Of a stretch of 28,221 nucleotides of DNA, positions 15,863 to 23,140 are shown piece by piece. The stretch lies in contig CAYRMN010000018.1 of NCBI GenBank assembly GCA_964425575.1, forward strand, positions 1 through 28,221, read 5' to 3'. The notes under the pieces are model-generated. The model saw only the letters and a program-made list of their open reading frames with translations, did no database searches and was not told the DNA's origin. Source of the stretch: CAYRMN01 sp964425575 (lineage in GTDB: Bacteria; Patescibacteriota; Patescibacteriia; 2-12-FULL-60-25). The translations under genes and the position numbers were made by a program. How positions within the stretch are numbered: the stretch's first letter is position 1; each line of letters starts with the position of its first letter.

Positions 15863-16387
15863 TTAGGTTATTTGCGATTTTTTTAAAAATTTGTGCCAAA
15901 AATTTTGCTGCTTCTCCACCTTTACTGCAAAAGGATAGAAGTTCGCAAAATCGGCAAGAAGTTTCTTAAATTGATCATGGTCTGCAAACAAAAACCATTT
16001 CCTATCGCCAGACACAATGTGTGATTGATCGCCATTGATTACTAAGCCACCTACAATGACTATACCCGGAGTGTACTGAGGAAAATTATCCAAATCAACT
16101 TTATGCTCAAAATGGTCTCGAATTTTTATTTTCTTGTGTAAACCTGAAAACTTACCTTTCAAATTTGCCACTCTTGAATCATGTTGAGCTGCTTCTATGT
16201 GACGATAAAGTCTTCTCAACAAAACCATATAAAAGTCGGCGTCGTAAGTCGGTTTCACCCTGGTACCCTGAGAATTTTGGAGTTGCATTATTCTATCTCG
16301 CTGAAAATCCAAAGAAGCGATCTCCGACTGGATTTCTGAAACGAATCGCATCCTTTCAATCTCTAATTTTTCTTGTTCAGTAATCAT
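15863..16387 (-). CDS. Orphan cytoplasmic protein with an RDHFEH (HEPN-like) motif
   Basis: 174 residues from ATG 16387. It is charged and largely helical in its first 90 residues (EQEKLEIERMRF, DFYMVLLRRLYRHIEAA), then R90-D-H-F-E-H95, then a predicted beta-rich part (GIVIVGGLVING, RKWFLFADHDQF). R-[N/D/H]-x3-H is the active-site pattern of HEPN RNases found in toxins and abortive-infection proteins, so an RNA-directed role is possible, but one short motif is weak evidence. The gene is more AT-rich than its neighbours and monocistronic, which fits recent acquisition. A TATACT -10 at 16462-16457 predicts a transcript start near 16450, where an in-frame TTG would give a 195-residue form; otherwise the leader has a GCGTCT/AGACGC hairpin. 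No antitoxin partner is visible. Confidence 0.6.
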   Translation of the reverse strand: MITEQEKLEIERMRFVSEIQSEIASLDFQRDRIMQLQNSQGTRVKPTYDADFYMVLLRRLYRHIEAAQHDSRVANLKGKFSGLHKKIKIRDHFEHKVDLDNFPQYTPGIVIVGGLVINGDQSHIVSGDRKWFLFADHDQFKKLLADFANFYPFAVKVEKQQNFWHKFLKKSQIT

Positions 16388-16620
16388 AACTGGGTGGGGT
16401 AATACTTGGTTATATTGCGTTGAGCGTCTTTTACGAGACGCCAAATCCAAAAATTAAGTATAGTATTCGAATCTCGAATCAAACGGTATTTTATCTTTAT
16501 TCTACACCACCTTTTCGTCGCGATTTCTTCCAACAGGCTAAACGGTCTTCTTATAGTTCGAATTGTATCCCTACTAGCAAAACCGCTAACTCATAGAGTA
16601 AAAAATGCACATTTCGTATA

Positions 16621-16648
16621 AAAATAAAAATCTCTCTTTTCAGAGAGA
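16621..16648 (-). terminator. Terminator of tRNA-Ala
   Basis: On the minus strand: TCTCTCT (16648-16642), loop GAAA, AGAGAGA (16637-16631), then TTTTTATTTT. It begins 7 bases after the encoded CCA end. The gap 16463-16620 otherwise shows only AT-rich sequence. Confidence 0.85.
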
Positions 16649-16655
16649 CTCTTAC

Positions 16656-16731
16656 TGGTGGACCGTGTCGGAGTCGAACCGACGACCTCCGCCTTGCAAA
16701 GGCGGCGCTCTACCAACTAAGCTAACGGCCC
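16656..16731 (-). tRNA. tRNA-Ala (anticodon TGC)
   Basis: 76-base cloverleaf on the minus strand with 3' CCA encoded (16658-16656). The acceptor stem GGGCCGT / ACGGTCC contains the G3-U70 wobble that is the main alanine identity element. The D-arm holds TTGGTAGAGC, the anticodon stem-loop is GCCTTTGCAAGGC (anticodon TGC), and the T-arm is GTCGGTTCGACTCCGAC. All canonical positions are present and there is no intron. It reads GCA and, with wobble modification, other Ala codons. Confidence 0.97.
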
Positions 16732-16756
16732 ATAAAATGTATCTTTGATGAGCGGA

Positions 16757-16785
16757 AGTGTACCTGTTTATTCGCACGGCGTCAA
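16757..16785 (-). promoter_or_regulatory. Promoter of tRNA-Ala
   Basis: Minus strand TTGACG (16785-16780), 17-base spacer, TACACT (16762-16757). The predicted transcription start is about 20 bases before the mature 5' end at 16731. The best -35/-10 pair in this part of the window. Confidence 0.8.
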
Positions 16786-16903
16786 TATACGGATCTTCAA
16801 TTTTTGTATATATCGAAGCGCAAAGGGTTGCCATTCTTTTTAAAAAATGATAGGAACATCGTACATCCATTTTTTCCAGACCAGTGAGTCCAAGGAGGCC
16901 GTC

Positions 16904-17377
16904 ATGTCTGAATTCGATCTTTCCCTGTGCGCTCCTACGGAGTATACGCACCCTGCGTTGGCTGTTATTCTTGAAGCGATCGGAATGTACAATCTATTAC
17001 TCGCGAAACTAAAGCAGCACGGAGAGCCCCTTCACAGCCAAGCTGGATTCTCCACGGAGATTCGGCGGTCAGGCTTACCTTCTATTCGCATGAGCCTGTA
17101 TGTGAGCATGCCGTCAGATGGACCTGTGCATGCTGGGGTGGCGCTTGCATTTACTCCAACTCATCAGACAGGTAGCGATGTGCAGATTCATTTCGAAGCA
17201 GCGTCCGCTCATGTTGAATCAGAGAATATGGATGAGCCATGGTTATTCGCGTTTGGGCAAGAGCGTCCGCAGGCTTTCTTTTATCTAACATACCCAAAAG
17301 ATAAAGGAATAGCGATTGTTGATGCGATGCTTGAAAAATACGCGGAACTCGCCAAGGGTCTTTCTGTGTCACAATGA
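16904..17377 (+). CDS. Small cytoplasmic protein of unknown family
   Basis: 157 residues from ATG 16904, chosen because AAGGAGG (16892-16898) precedes it by 5 bases; an in-frame upstream start at 16847 would leave that Shine-Dalgarno inside the coding region. No signal peptide or membrane helix. The sequence has an N-terminal helix (PALAVILEAIGMYNLLLAKL), a central beta-rich part (IRMSLYVSM, GVALAFTPT, VQIHFEAASAHV) and a C-terminal helix (IVDAMLEKYAELAKGL). I do not recognise the family. It is one of few genes here with a canonical Shine-Dalgarno and a leader, with a possible -35 TTGCCA near 16828 (-10 unclear). Confidence 0.7.
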   Translation: MSEFDLSLCAPTEYTHPALAVILEAIGMYNLLLAKLKQHGEPLHSQAGFSTEIRRSGLPSIRMSLYVSMPSDGPVHAGVALAFTPTHQTGSDVQIHFEAASAHVESENMDEPWLFAFGQERPQAFFYLTYPKDKGIAIVDAMLEKYAELAKGLSVSQ

Positions 17378-17483
17378 GCTAGGTCCTGGGGCATTATTCT
17401 TCATATCTATTCTCTGATGCCCCCCTTCATTTCTGAGTTTATCAGTCGGATCTCTGGTATATTCAGAAATGTTGCATGAGGCG

Positions 17484-17512
17484 TTGACCGTTTGACCCCT
17501 CTCCGATATCCT
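17484..17512 (+). promoter_or_regulatory. Promoter of ychF
   Basis: TTGACC (17484-17489), 17-base spacer, TATCCT (17507-17512), 9 bases to ATG 17522. The clearest example of the leaderless arrangement in the window. Confidence 0.75.
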
Positions 17513-17521
17513 CGGCCCGAT

Positions 17522-18616
17522 ATGTCACTCCAAATTGGAATTGTGGGATTACCGAATGTCGGCAAGTCGACGTTGTTTTCGGCGATTACAAAGAAAGCGG
17601 TTGATTGTGCGAATTTTCCGTTTTGTACCATTGATCCGAATGTGGGGGTTGTTGAAGTTCCGGATGAACGCCTGACGAAGCTTGCGGAGATTTCCCATGC
17701 CAAGAAGATCGTGCCAACCACGATTGAGTTCGTTGATATTGCTGGCTTAGTACGAGGAGCAGCCGAAGAGAAGAAGGGGAGAGGGAATGCTTTTTTGTCT
17801 CATATTCGCGAGTGTGATGCGATTGCACAGGTGGTGCGTGCGTTTCCAGATTCGGACATCATTCACGTTGATGGCTCCGTTGACCCAGTCCGAGATGCAG
17901 AAACGATCGGCCTTGAGTTGGCTTTGGCTGATTTGGAAACGGTGACGAAGCGTCATCAAAATATTGAGCGACAGCTCAAATCTGGAAAAACAAAGGAAAT
18001 TGAAGCTGAATTAGCAGCCGTTGAAAAGGCGAAGGTTGCGTTGGAGCAGGGTACGCATTTGCGCGAACTCGAGTGGACAGATGAGGAGCGGAAAATGATT
18101 AAGAGTCTATCTTGTTTGACCTTGAAGCCAATGTTGTACGTGGTGAATGTGAGCGAAACGCAATTACAGGATGGATCGTGGAAGTCAGTGATGGGCGGAT
18201 TGCTTGAAAGTTCGGCGCGTCGATTTATCCCGGTCTGTGTGAAAATGGAAGTTGAACTATCATCGATGGAGCCCGCCGACTGCAAAGAATATCTGGCGGC
18301 TATGGGACAGGAACAATCGGGCTTAGATCGTTTGATCGTTGAAGCCTACGATGTCCTTGGCCTTATCACGTACTTAACCTCTGGTGAAATGGAAACGCGA
18401 GCTTGGACGATTGTGAAAGGATCAAAGGCGCCACAGGCTGCTGGGGTGATTCATAGCGATTTTGAAAAGAATTTTATTCGAGTAGAAGTGACGAACTGGA
18501 AAGATTTCGTGGAGTATAAAGGTGAAGCAGGCTGTCGAGAAAAAGGGCTGGTGCGCATTGAAGGCAAGGATTATGTGATGCAGGATGGAGATGTGTGTTA
18601 TTTTAGAGTTGGATGA
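17522..18616 (+). CDS. ychF: Ribosome-binding ATPase YchF (Obg-like ATPase)
   Basis: 364 residues, the usual family length. It is a translation-associated P-loop NTPase of the Obg family that prefers ATP and binds ribosomes. P-loop GLPNVGKST (9-17), switch II region DIAGLVRGA with the family's missing catalytic Gln, NVSE in place of the GTP-selecting NKxD, a helical coiled insert (LETVTKRHQNIERQLKSG..), and a C-terminal TGS domain ending VMQDGDVCYFRVG. ATG 17522 follows the promoter by 9 bases, and there is no Shine-Dalgarno. Confidence 0.96.
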   Translation: MSLQIGIVGLPNVGKSTLFSAITKKAVDCANFPFCTIDPNVGVVEVPDERLTKLAEISHAKKIVPTTIEFVDIAGLVRGAAEEKKGRGNAFLSHIRECDAIAQVVRAFPDSDIIHVDGSVDPVRDAETIGLELALADLETVTKRHQNIERQLKSGKTKEIEAELAAVEKAKVALEQGTHLRELEWTDEERKMIKSLSCLTLKPMLYVVNVSETQLQDGSWKSVMGGLLESSARRFIPVCVKMEVELSSMEPADCKEYLAAMGQEQSGLDRLIVEAYDVLGLITYLTSGEMETRAWTIVKGSKAPQAAGVIHSDFEKNFIRVEVTNWKDFVEYKGEAGCREKGLVRIEGKDYVMQDGDVCYFRVG

Positions 18617-18639
18617 GATGGGTCGATCAGAGGCGCTGC

Positions 18640-18733
18640 GTCGTCCTGAGCGAGTCTGCGAGTCGAAGGATCTTCTCTACTGACACAGAGTAGATCCTTC
18701 GACTACAGCGCAGACGCCTTCGCTCAGGACGAC
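18640..18733. repeat. Large inverted repeat between ychF and galU
   Basis: GTCGTCCTGAGCG (18640-18652) and CGCTCAGGACGAC (18721-18733) form the ends. An inner pair GTCGAAGGATC / GATCCTTCGAC and a loop around GACAC complete a near-continuous hairpin. This CTGAGCG/TCGAAGG palindrome type is common between genes in many bacterial genomes. It may end ychF transcription, although there is no good T-tract directly after it. Confidence 0.75.
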
Positions 18734-18773
18734 ATTCAGGGCCGGCATGGTTTTTTCTTTTTTACTTTGAGTC

Positions 18774-18779
18774 TATAAT
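18774..18779 (+). promoter_or_regulatory. -10 element of galU
   Basis: Perfect TATAAT, 9 bases before ATG 18789. The upstream 25 bases are T-rich without a TTGACA-like -35. Confidence 0.5.
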
Positions 18780-18788
18780 CGGCTAACT

Positions 18789-19664
18789 ATGTCCCAAACT
18801 GTTCGAAAGGTGATTATTCCAGTGGCGGGTTATGGCACGCGGTTTTTGCCAGCGACGAAAGCGATGCCGAAAGAGATGCTACCGATTATTGATAAGCCAA
18901 TTATTCAATATGTGGTTGAAGAAGCAATCGCATCTGGCATTACGGATATTATTTTGGTGACGTCATGGACGAAGCGGGCGGTAGAAGATCATTTTGATGA
19001 AAATCATGAGCTTGAAGCATGGCTCAAAAAGACCAAGAAACATGCCCAACTCGAAGTTATTCGCGGAATCGGACGATCGGCGAATTTTATTTATGTTCGT
19101 CAGAAAGGGCCATATGGGAATGCGACACCAGTCTTAAACTGTCGCCATTTGATTGGAGATGAGCCGTTTGCCATGGTGTTTGGTGATGATGTGTATGCCG
19201 GGAAGATTCCGCGCCTTCGTCAGATGATTGATGTCTATGAAAAATATCATGATCCAGTGGTCGGTGTAGTGCAGGTAGAGGCAGAAGACACGAAGCGATA
19301 CGGTATTATTGATCCTGGCGCCAAGGTTGAGCCACATGTCTATCAGCTGAAAAGTGTTGTTGAGAAACCAGGACCAGAAAAGGCTCCATCGCGTCTTGCG
19401 GCCAATGCAGGATATATTCTGACGCCTGATATTTTTGAAGAAATTAGAAAATTGAAACCAGGGCATGGTGGTGAATACGTGACGCTCGATGCGATCCAGC
19501 GCTTGATGAAGCATCGCCCTGTATATGCCTGTGAAATTCAGGGAACCTATTATGATACTGGTTCAAAGATCGGCTGGTTGAAAGCGAATGTTGAGATGGC
19601 ACTTGAACGGCCAGATATGGCGGACGCCGCTCGGGCTCTCGTGAAAAAGTTGTCGAAGCGGTAG
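18789..19664 (+). CDS. galU: UTP-glucose-1-phosphate uridylyltransferase
   Basis: 291 residues, full length for bacterial GalU. It makes UDP-glucose from UTP and glucose-1-phosphate for glycan and envelope synthesis. Nucleotide-binding signature VAGYGTRFLPATKAMPKEML (12-31), then PIIDKPIIQYVVEEA, MVFGDDVYAG with the metal-binding Asp, VVEKPGPEKAPS and NAGYILTP, and QGTYYDTGSKIGWLKANVEMAL near the C-terminus. It sits 13 bases before the solute-binding lipoprotein gene, so the two are probably co-transcribed. It can feed the glycosyltransferases at 24766-27204. Confidence 0.95.
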   Translation: MSQTVRKVIIPVAGYGTRFLPATKAMPKEMLPIIDKPIIQYVVEEAIASGITDIILVTSWTKRAVEDHFDENHELEAWLKKTKKHAQLEVIRGIGRSANFIYVRQKGPYGNATPVLNCRHLIGDEPFAMVFGDDVYAGKIPRLRQMIDVYEKYHDPVVGVVQVEAEDTKRYGIIDPGAKVEPHVYQLKSVVEKPGPEKAPSRLAANAGYILTPDIFEEIRKLKPGHGGEYVTLDAIQRLMKHRPVYACEIQGTYYDTGSKIGWLKANVEMALERPDMADAARALVKKLSKR

Positions 19665-19677
19665 AATAGGAGGCGCT

Positions 19678-21093
19678 ATGAAGCGTCCTCTTTTTTTTCG
19701 TATCCCCGCTATCCTCTCAATCGCTTCGCTGTGCTTGTTTGGAGCTGGCTGTACCAAGGGTCCAGATGCAGCAACGGCCGCTGCCTCAAAGCGCATGGAT
19801 CTCACCATTTGGGGGGTGGTTGATGATGAGGATGTGTATGACGCCATCATTAAAGATTATCGTGCGCTCCATCCAAATGTTTCGATTTCCTATCGGCGTC
19901 TGCGGCTTGAAGAGTATGAAGACACACTGTTGAATGCGCTCGCTGAAGATCGTGGACCAGATATTTTTATGGTGCATAACACCTGGATCGGCAAATACCT
20001 TCCAAAGATCGCGCCGATGCCGGCCAGTACCAAGGTCGCCATTCAGCAGGTTCAGGGAACAATTAAAAAAGAAACCGTGTATGTCCTTCAAGATCAACCG
20101 ACTGTCACGCTTCGTAAATACAAAAATGATTATCCAGATGCGGTGGCGAAAGATACGATTCGTACGGTAACTGTGACAACCAAGCCGGGTAGCACGCAAT
20201 CAGAGCAAAAGATCGTGGCCGTTCCGTTGTCTGTTGATACGTTGGGAATGTTCGTGAACAAGGATTTGTTGAATGTAGCTGGTATTCCAACCCTGCCAGA
20301 AACATGGGATGTGTTTCAAAATGACGTGCCAAAGTTGGTAAAACAAGATGACAAAGGGACAATCCTTCAGGCCGCCGCCGCCCTTGGTACGGGCAATAAT
20401 GTGGAGCGCTCACCGGATATTATCGCGTTGCTTATGATGCAGAATGGGGCAGAGATGAGCACGAGTAATGGAGTGCCATCATTTAGCTCAATTCCTCCAG
20501 CGCTGAGTGATACCAGAGATGAGCCGCCGGCCTTTCAAGCGTTGTCTTTTTATACTGATTTTGCGAATCCAGGGAAGTCTGTCTATACCTGGAATAGCAA
20601 GCAGCCGAATTCATTGGATACGTTTGTACAAGGAAAATCCGCCTTTTTCTTTGGATATAGTTATCACCTCCCAACTATCCGCGCACGTGCACCGAAGCTG
20701 AATCTCGGCATTGCTGGCATTCCTCAGATTCAAGGTAACCCCGTCATCAATTTTGCGAATTACTGGAATTGGACCGTTTCAAAGAAAACGAAAAATGTAG
20801 ATGTGGCTTGGAATTTCTTGAATTTCATGATTCAGCCTGAAGAGGCTAAAAAATATCTTACCGCCGCTAAACGACCAGCGGCCAATAAAACCCTTTTGAC
20901 GGATCAGCTCAATGATGAAAATGTCGGAGTGTTTGCCTCGCAGGTCCTAACCGCCAAGTCATGGTACGAAGGAAAGGATCCTCGCGCTATGGAAGATACG
21001 CTAAAGGTGATGATCGAAAACGTTGTGAACGGACTCGAGGAAATCCCAACAGCAGTGCGAAACGCGCAATCAAAAGTGCAGCAGACGTTTTAA
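19678..21093 (+). CDS. Extracellular solute-binding lipoprotein (ABC-importer family 1 type)
   Basis: 471 residues. Lipoprotein signal with Cys25 in LCLFGAGC-TKG (a slightly atypical lipobox). The mature protein matches family 1 periplasmic binding proteins for sugars: LTIWGVVDDEDVYDAIIKDY, FEKLHPNVSISY-like YRALHPNVSISY, GPDIFMVHNTWIGKYL, VPLSVDTLGMFVNKDLL, and WNWTVSKKTKNVDVAWNFLNFM. AGGAGG (19668-19673) lies 4 bases before the ATG. No permease or ATPase gene is adjacent, so its transporter is elsewhere or the protein works without one. Substrate unknown. Confidence 0.88.
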   Translation: MKRPLFFRIPAILSIASLCLFGAGCTKGPDAATAAASKRMDLTIWGVVDDEDVYDAIIKDYRALHPNVSISYRRLRLEEYEDTLLNALAEDRGPDIFMVHNTWIGKYLPKIAPMPASTKVAIQQVQGTIKKETVYVLQDQPTVTLRKYKNDYPDAVAKDTIRTVTVTTKPGSTQSEQKIVAVPLSVDTLGMFVNKDLLNVAGIPTLPETWDVFQNDVPKLVKQDDKGTILQAAAALGTGNNVERSPDIIALLMMQNGAEMSTSNGVPSFSSIPPALSDTRDEPPAFQALSFYTDFANPGKSVYTWNSKQPNSLDTFVQGKSAFFFGYSYHLPTIRARAPKLNLGIAGIPQIQGNPVINFANYWNWTVSKKTKNVDVAWNFLNFMIQPEEAKKYLTAAKRPAANKTLLTDQLNDENVGVFASQVLTAKSWYEGKDPRAMEDTLKVMIENVVNGLEEIPTAVRNAQSKVQQTF

Positions 21094-21112
21094 TTGCGGT
21101 GGCCGCCTCATA

Positions 21113-21189
21113 AACCCCTCCTGATAAGGACGTAAAGCCCCATAAGGACCACGTCTCTTTAGGGGAGGGGGAAGGGGAGGTCACCAATT
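21113..21189. repeat. Diverged copy of the AGGGGAGGTCACCAATT repeat
   Basis: The right end AGGGGGAAGGGGAGGTCACC(AATT) is identical in kind to the right end of the repeat at 24646-24764, and both contain a CGTAAAG core. The left end here does not start with ATTGGTGACC, so this copy is truncated or rearranged. CCCCTCCT and AGGGGAGGGG arms can still pair. It lies between the lipoprotein and the pilin cluster. Confidence 0.6.
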
Positions 21190-21199
21190 TTTTTATTTG

Positions 21200-21208
21200 T
21201 GCTATTCT
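21200..21208 (+). promoter_or_regulatory. Extended -10 promoter of the pilin-like cluster
   Basis: TGC-TATTCT (TATTCT 21203-21208), 7 bases before ATG 21216; no clear -35. Confidence 0.45.
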
Positions 21209-21215
21209 ATTGACC

Positions 21216-22106
21216 ATGAATAGCCCTCGATCTATTGGGTTCGTATCAACACTGATCGTAGCTGCAGGTCTGCTCCTTTTTGCCGCTCCTCAGCCTGTAT
21301 CCGCTGATGCCTCTCAGGGCTGCTATGATCAAGGAGGGCATTGTATTTATAATTCTAGCGACGCCCAGGTTATTACGGTCTGTAATGGAAATGAAACGGA
21401 GATTCCAGCCAATAACTGCACTGGAGGTATTTGTTGTAAGCAGGGAGGTCCAGGAACAGGATGTGCCTCAAAAGGAGGAATGTGTACGCCAACGAACTGC
21501 CAGGGGGATGACGTTAGCACTGGGTATCAAGATTGTGGTTTAACAGGAGGTGTGGCAGATGTTTGTTGCGTACCGGCTCCAAAACCGGAAGCGACCCCAA
21601 CGGATACTGCAGCCCCATCGAATGCTCCTCCAGCGATTGGAGGTGGGTTGGAATTGGTGCCTTGCACGAAAACGGGTGATTGCTCTTTGGATAATATCGT
21701 CACGCAAGGGGTTAATTTCGCGAGCTTTATCATGAAACTTTCTGCCGCGCTCTTTTTTGTGGCCTTTATTTACGGCGGCGGTCGCTATCTGCTTTCCTTC
21801 GGTCGAAAGAGCTGGGTTGAAGCTGGTACCAAAGCCATGACTGGAGCTGCAATTGGTATGGTTCTGGTTCTCGGAGCTTGGACGATTGTGCGAACGCTTG
21901 TGCAGAGCATTACTGGCAAAGAACAGCTCGGAGTGACTCCGACTGGGGGGAGTTGTGAATCTCAAGGAGAAGGATATGCGTGCACGCAGTTGACAGGCGA
22001 TACGGCTGATGCGGCTATGACCGACGCACAGCAAAAAAACCTCACATGCGTAACGGGTTTGTGCCCTGGTGGAAATAATGTTATTTGTTGTAAGAAAAAT
22101 GAATAA
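21216..22106 (+). CDS. Pilin-like two-helix membrane protein 1 with three Cys-rich modules
   Basis: 296 residues. Signal peptide 1-30 (ending PVSADAS). Two Cys-rich modules precede the membrane part (GCYDQGGHC..NNCTGGICC and GCASKGGMC..DCGLTGGVADVCC) and a third follows it (SCESQGEGYAC..GLCPGGNNVICC); each ends in a double Cys. Between them, at about 170-235, is the TrbC/VirB2-like core: helix (FIMKLSAALFFVAFIYGGGRYL), a short basic cytoplasmic loop (SFGRKSWVEAGTK), and a second helix (AAIGMVLVLGAWTIV). It is the largest member of the six-gene cluster and the only one with cysteine modules, so it may be a tip or adaptor subunit displayed outside. ATG 21216 is preferred to the TTG six bases upstream. 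Confidence 0.82.
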   Translation: MNSPRSIGFVSTLIVAAGLLLFAAPQPVSADASQGCYDQGGHCIYNSSDAQVITVCNGNETEIPANNCTGGICCKQGGPGTGCASKGGMCTPTNCQGDDVSTGYQDCGLTGGVADVCCVPAPKPEATPTDTAAPSNAPPAIGGGLELVPCTKTGDCSLDNIVTQGVNFASFIMKLSAALFFVAFIYGGGRYLLSFGRKSWVEAGTKAMTGAAIGMVLVLGAWTIVRTLVQSITGKEQLGVTPTGGSCESQGEGYACTQLTGDTADAAMTDAQQKNLTCVTGLCPGGNNVICCKKNE

Positions 22107-22109
22107 TCT

Positions 22110-22562
22110 ATGAGCACTGTACTGCGCAGGAGCATGTTGATGAGCTTGTTACTTGGAAGTCTGATGTTTCCCATGACGAACGTTTGGGCTGCAGATGCAC
22201 CAGCAACACCTACGCCAAAAACAGCTGCAGCTGCCAAAGGATCATCATCTGTTTTAGTGAATCCACTTGGAGCGGGAACCACAATTTTTTCCCTGATCAA
22301 TCGTGTTGTGAAAGCATTTTTGGGCATGGTTGGCGCATTCGCCTTAGCAGTGTTTGTGTATGCGGGTATTACCTGGATGACCGCCGGATCATCCGATCGG
22401 ATTCAAAAAGCTCAGGATGCCATGAAATATGCGGTAATGGGTTTGGCGCTGATCGCCTTTTCGTACACGATCACGACCCTTTTCCTGACCTCGCTGACGA
22501 GTCCAATAGAAGTGAAGACCAATGCTACTGCGCCCGTGGAAGCGACGCAGTTTACTCAGTGA
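22110..22562 (+). CDS. Pilin-like two-helix membrane protein 2 (TrbC/VirB2-like)
   Basis: 150 residues. Signal peptide (MLMSLLLGSLMFPMTNVWAA), an Ala/Pro/Thr-rich linker, then helix 1 (FLGMVGAFALAVFVYAGITWM), the loop TAGSSDRIQKAQDAMKYA, and helix 2 (VMGLALIAFSYTITTLFLTSL). The 'G.TWMTAG' turn and 'A...K.AV.G' loop are those of the other members. Starts 3 bases after the stop of gene 1, so the two are tightly coupled. Confidence 0.85.
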   Translation: MSTVLRRSMLMSLLLGSLMFPMTNVWAADAPATPTPKTAAAAKGSSSVLVNPLGAGTTIFSLINRVVKAFLGMVGAFALAVFVYAGITWMTAGSSDRIQKAQDAMKYAVMGLALIAFSYTITTLFLTSLTSPIEVKTNATAPVEATQFTQ

Positions 22563-22571
22563 GATTTTTGT

Positions 22572-22946
22572 ATGAAAAGCCTCTCTTTATCGTTTCCTGT
22601 TCAAAAACTTCTTGCGATGTCCGTCATTTTTCTTTTCGGACCAGTTGCTGCTTCAGCTGCTTGTGCCGGTCCCTACGGTTTTCCTGACCCGATTTGCGCG
22701 CCTGTTCCATTGATTGTGAATCGATTGATCTACGTAGCCTTGTCTTTGGCTGGCACTATTTTTTTTGTGATGTTTTTGTGGGGTGGGTTTACCTGGATGA
22801 CGGCAGGCGGTGAAGCAAAGAAAGTTGAAGCCGCACAGAAGACATTAAAAAATGCGGTGATCGGTATGATTATTTTGGCGACGTCGTATATTCTCGTTGT
22901 AAATATTATTGGATTACTCAGTGCTGGCGTCGGATCTGGCAGCTAG
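22572..22946 (+). CDS. Pilin-like two-helix membrane protein 3 (TrbC/VirB2-like)
   Basis: 124 residues. The signal segment is followed by a short Cys-containing stretch (CAGPYGFPDPICAP), then helix 1 (LIYVALSLAGTIFFVMFLWGG), FTWMTAGGEAKKVEAAQKTL, and helix 2 (AVIGMIILATSYILVVNIIG). WMTAGG plus KKVEAA is the family signature in its most complete form. It starts 9 bases after gene 2 and ends just before structured element C. Confidence 0.87.
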   Translation: MKSLSLSFPVQKLLAMSVIFLFGPVAASAACAGPYGFPDPICAPVPLIVNRLIYVALSLAGTIFFVMFLWGGFTWMTAGGEAKKVEAAQKTLKNAVIGMIILATSYILVVNIIGLLSAGVGSGS

Positions 22947-22947
22947 T

Positions 22948-23068
22948 AGACTGTCCTATTTGGCGATCTTCGGGCGCTTCGCTCACAAAAATCCTCACCG
23001 CTATTCCCATACCGCCTGCGGTTTTTCTGAGCTCCAGCATCCCGAATATCATCCAAATGGGACAGTCT
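22948..23068. repeat. Structured intergenic element, copy C
   Basis: Arms AGACTGTCCTATTTGG (22948-22963) and CCAAATGGGACAGTCT (23053-23068) pair over 16 bases with one G-T. The second stem GCTCA..AAAAATCC (22981-22994) pairs with GGTTTTT.TGAGC (23020-23032). The inner hairpin is CGCTAT-TCCC-ATACCG (22999-23014). Conserved parts are GGCGATCTTC, AATCCTCACCG, CCGCCTGCGGTTTTTC and ATCATCC. It begins two bases after the stop codon of pilin 3 and separates pilins 1-3 from 4-6, so it could end or attenuate the first transcript. Confidence 0.75.
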
Positions 23069-23101
23069 CTCAGAATGCACCAGAGCGCTCAGAAGTCCTT
23101 C

Positions 23102-23130
23102 TCGACGGTTACTGGAATTTCTGTTATCCT
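23102..23130 (+). promoter_or_regulatory. Candidate promoter for pilin-like genes 4-6
   Basis: TCGACG (23102-23107), 17-base spacer ending in TGT, TATCCT (23125-23130). Predicted start near 23137. Same -10 as the promoters at 6304, 14139 minus and 17507. Confidence 0.5.
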
Positions 23131-23140
23131 GTTTCCATCT

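Noticed and set aside
18640..18733. CRISPR-like arrays among the repeats
   Set aside because: All repeats here are single palindromes; there are no regularly spaced direct repeats and no cas genes.
22184..22687. Cys- and Ser-rich frame of 167 codons overlapping pilins 2 and 3
   Set aside because: It is the +1 shadow of two genes with clear signal peptides and membrane helices; its cysteines come from frame-shifted Val/Ala codons.
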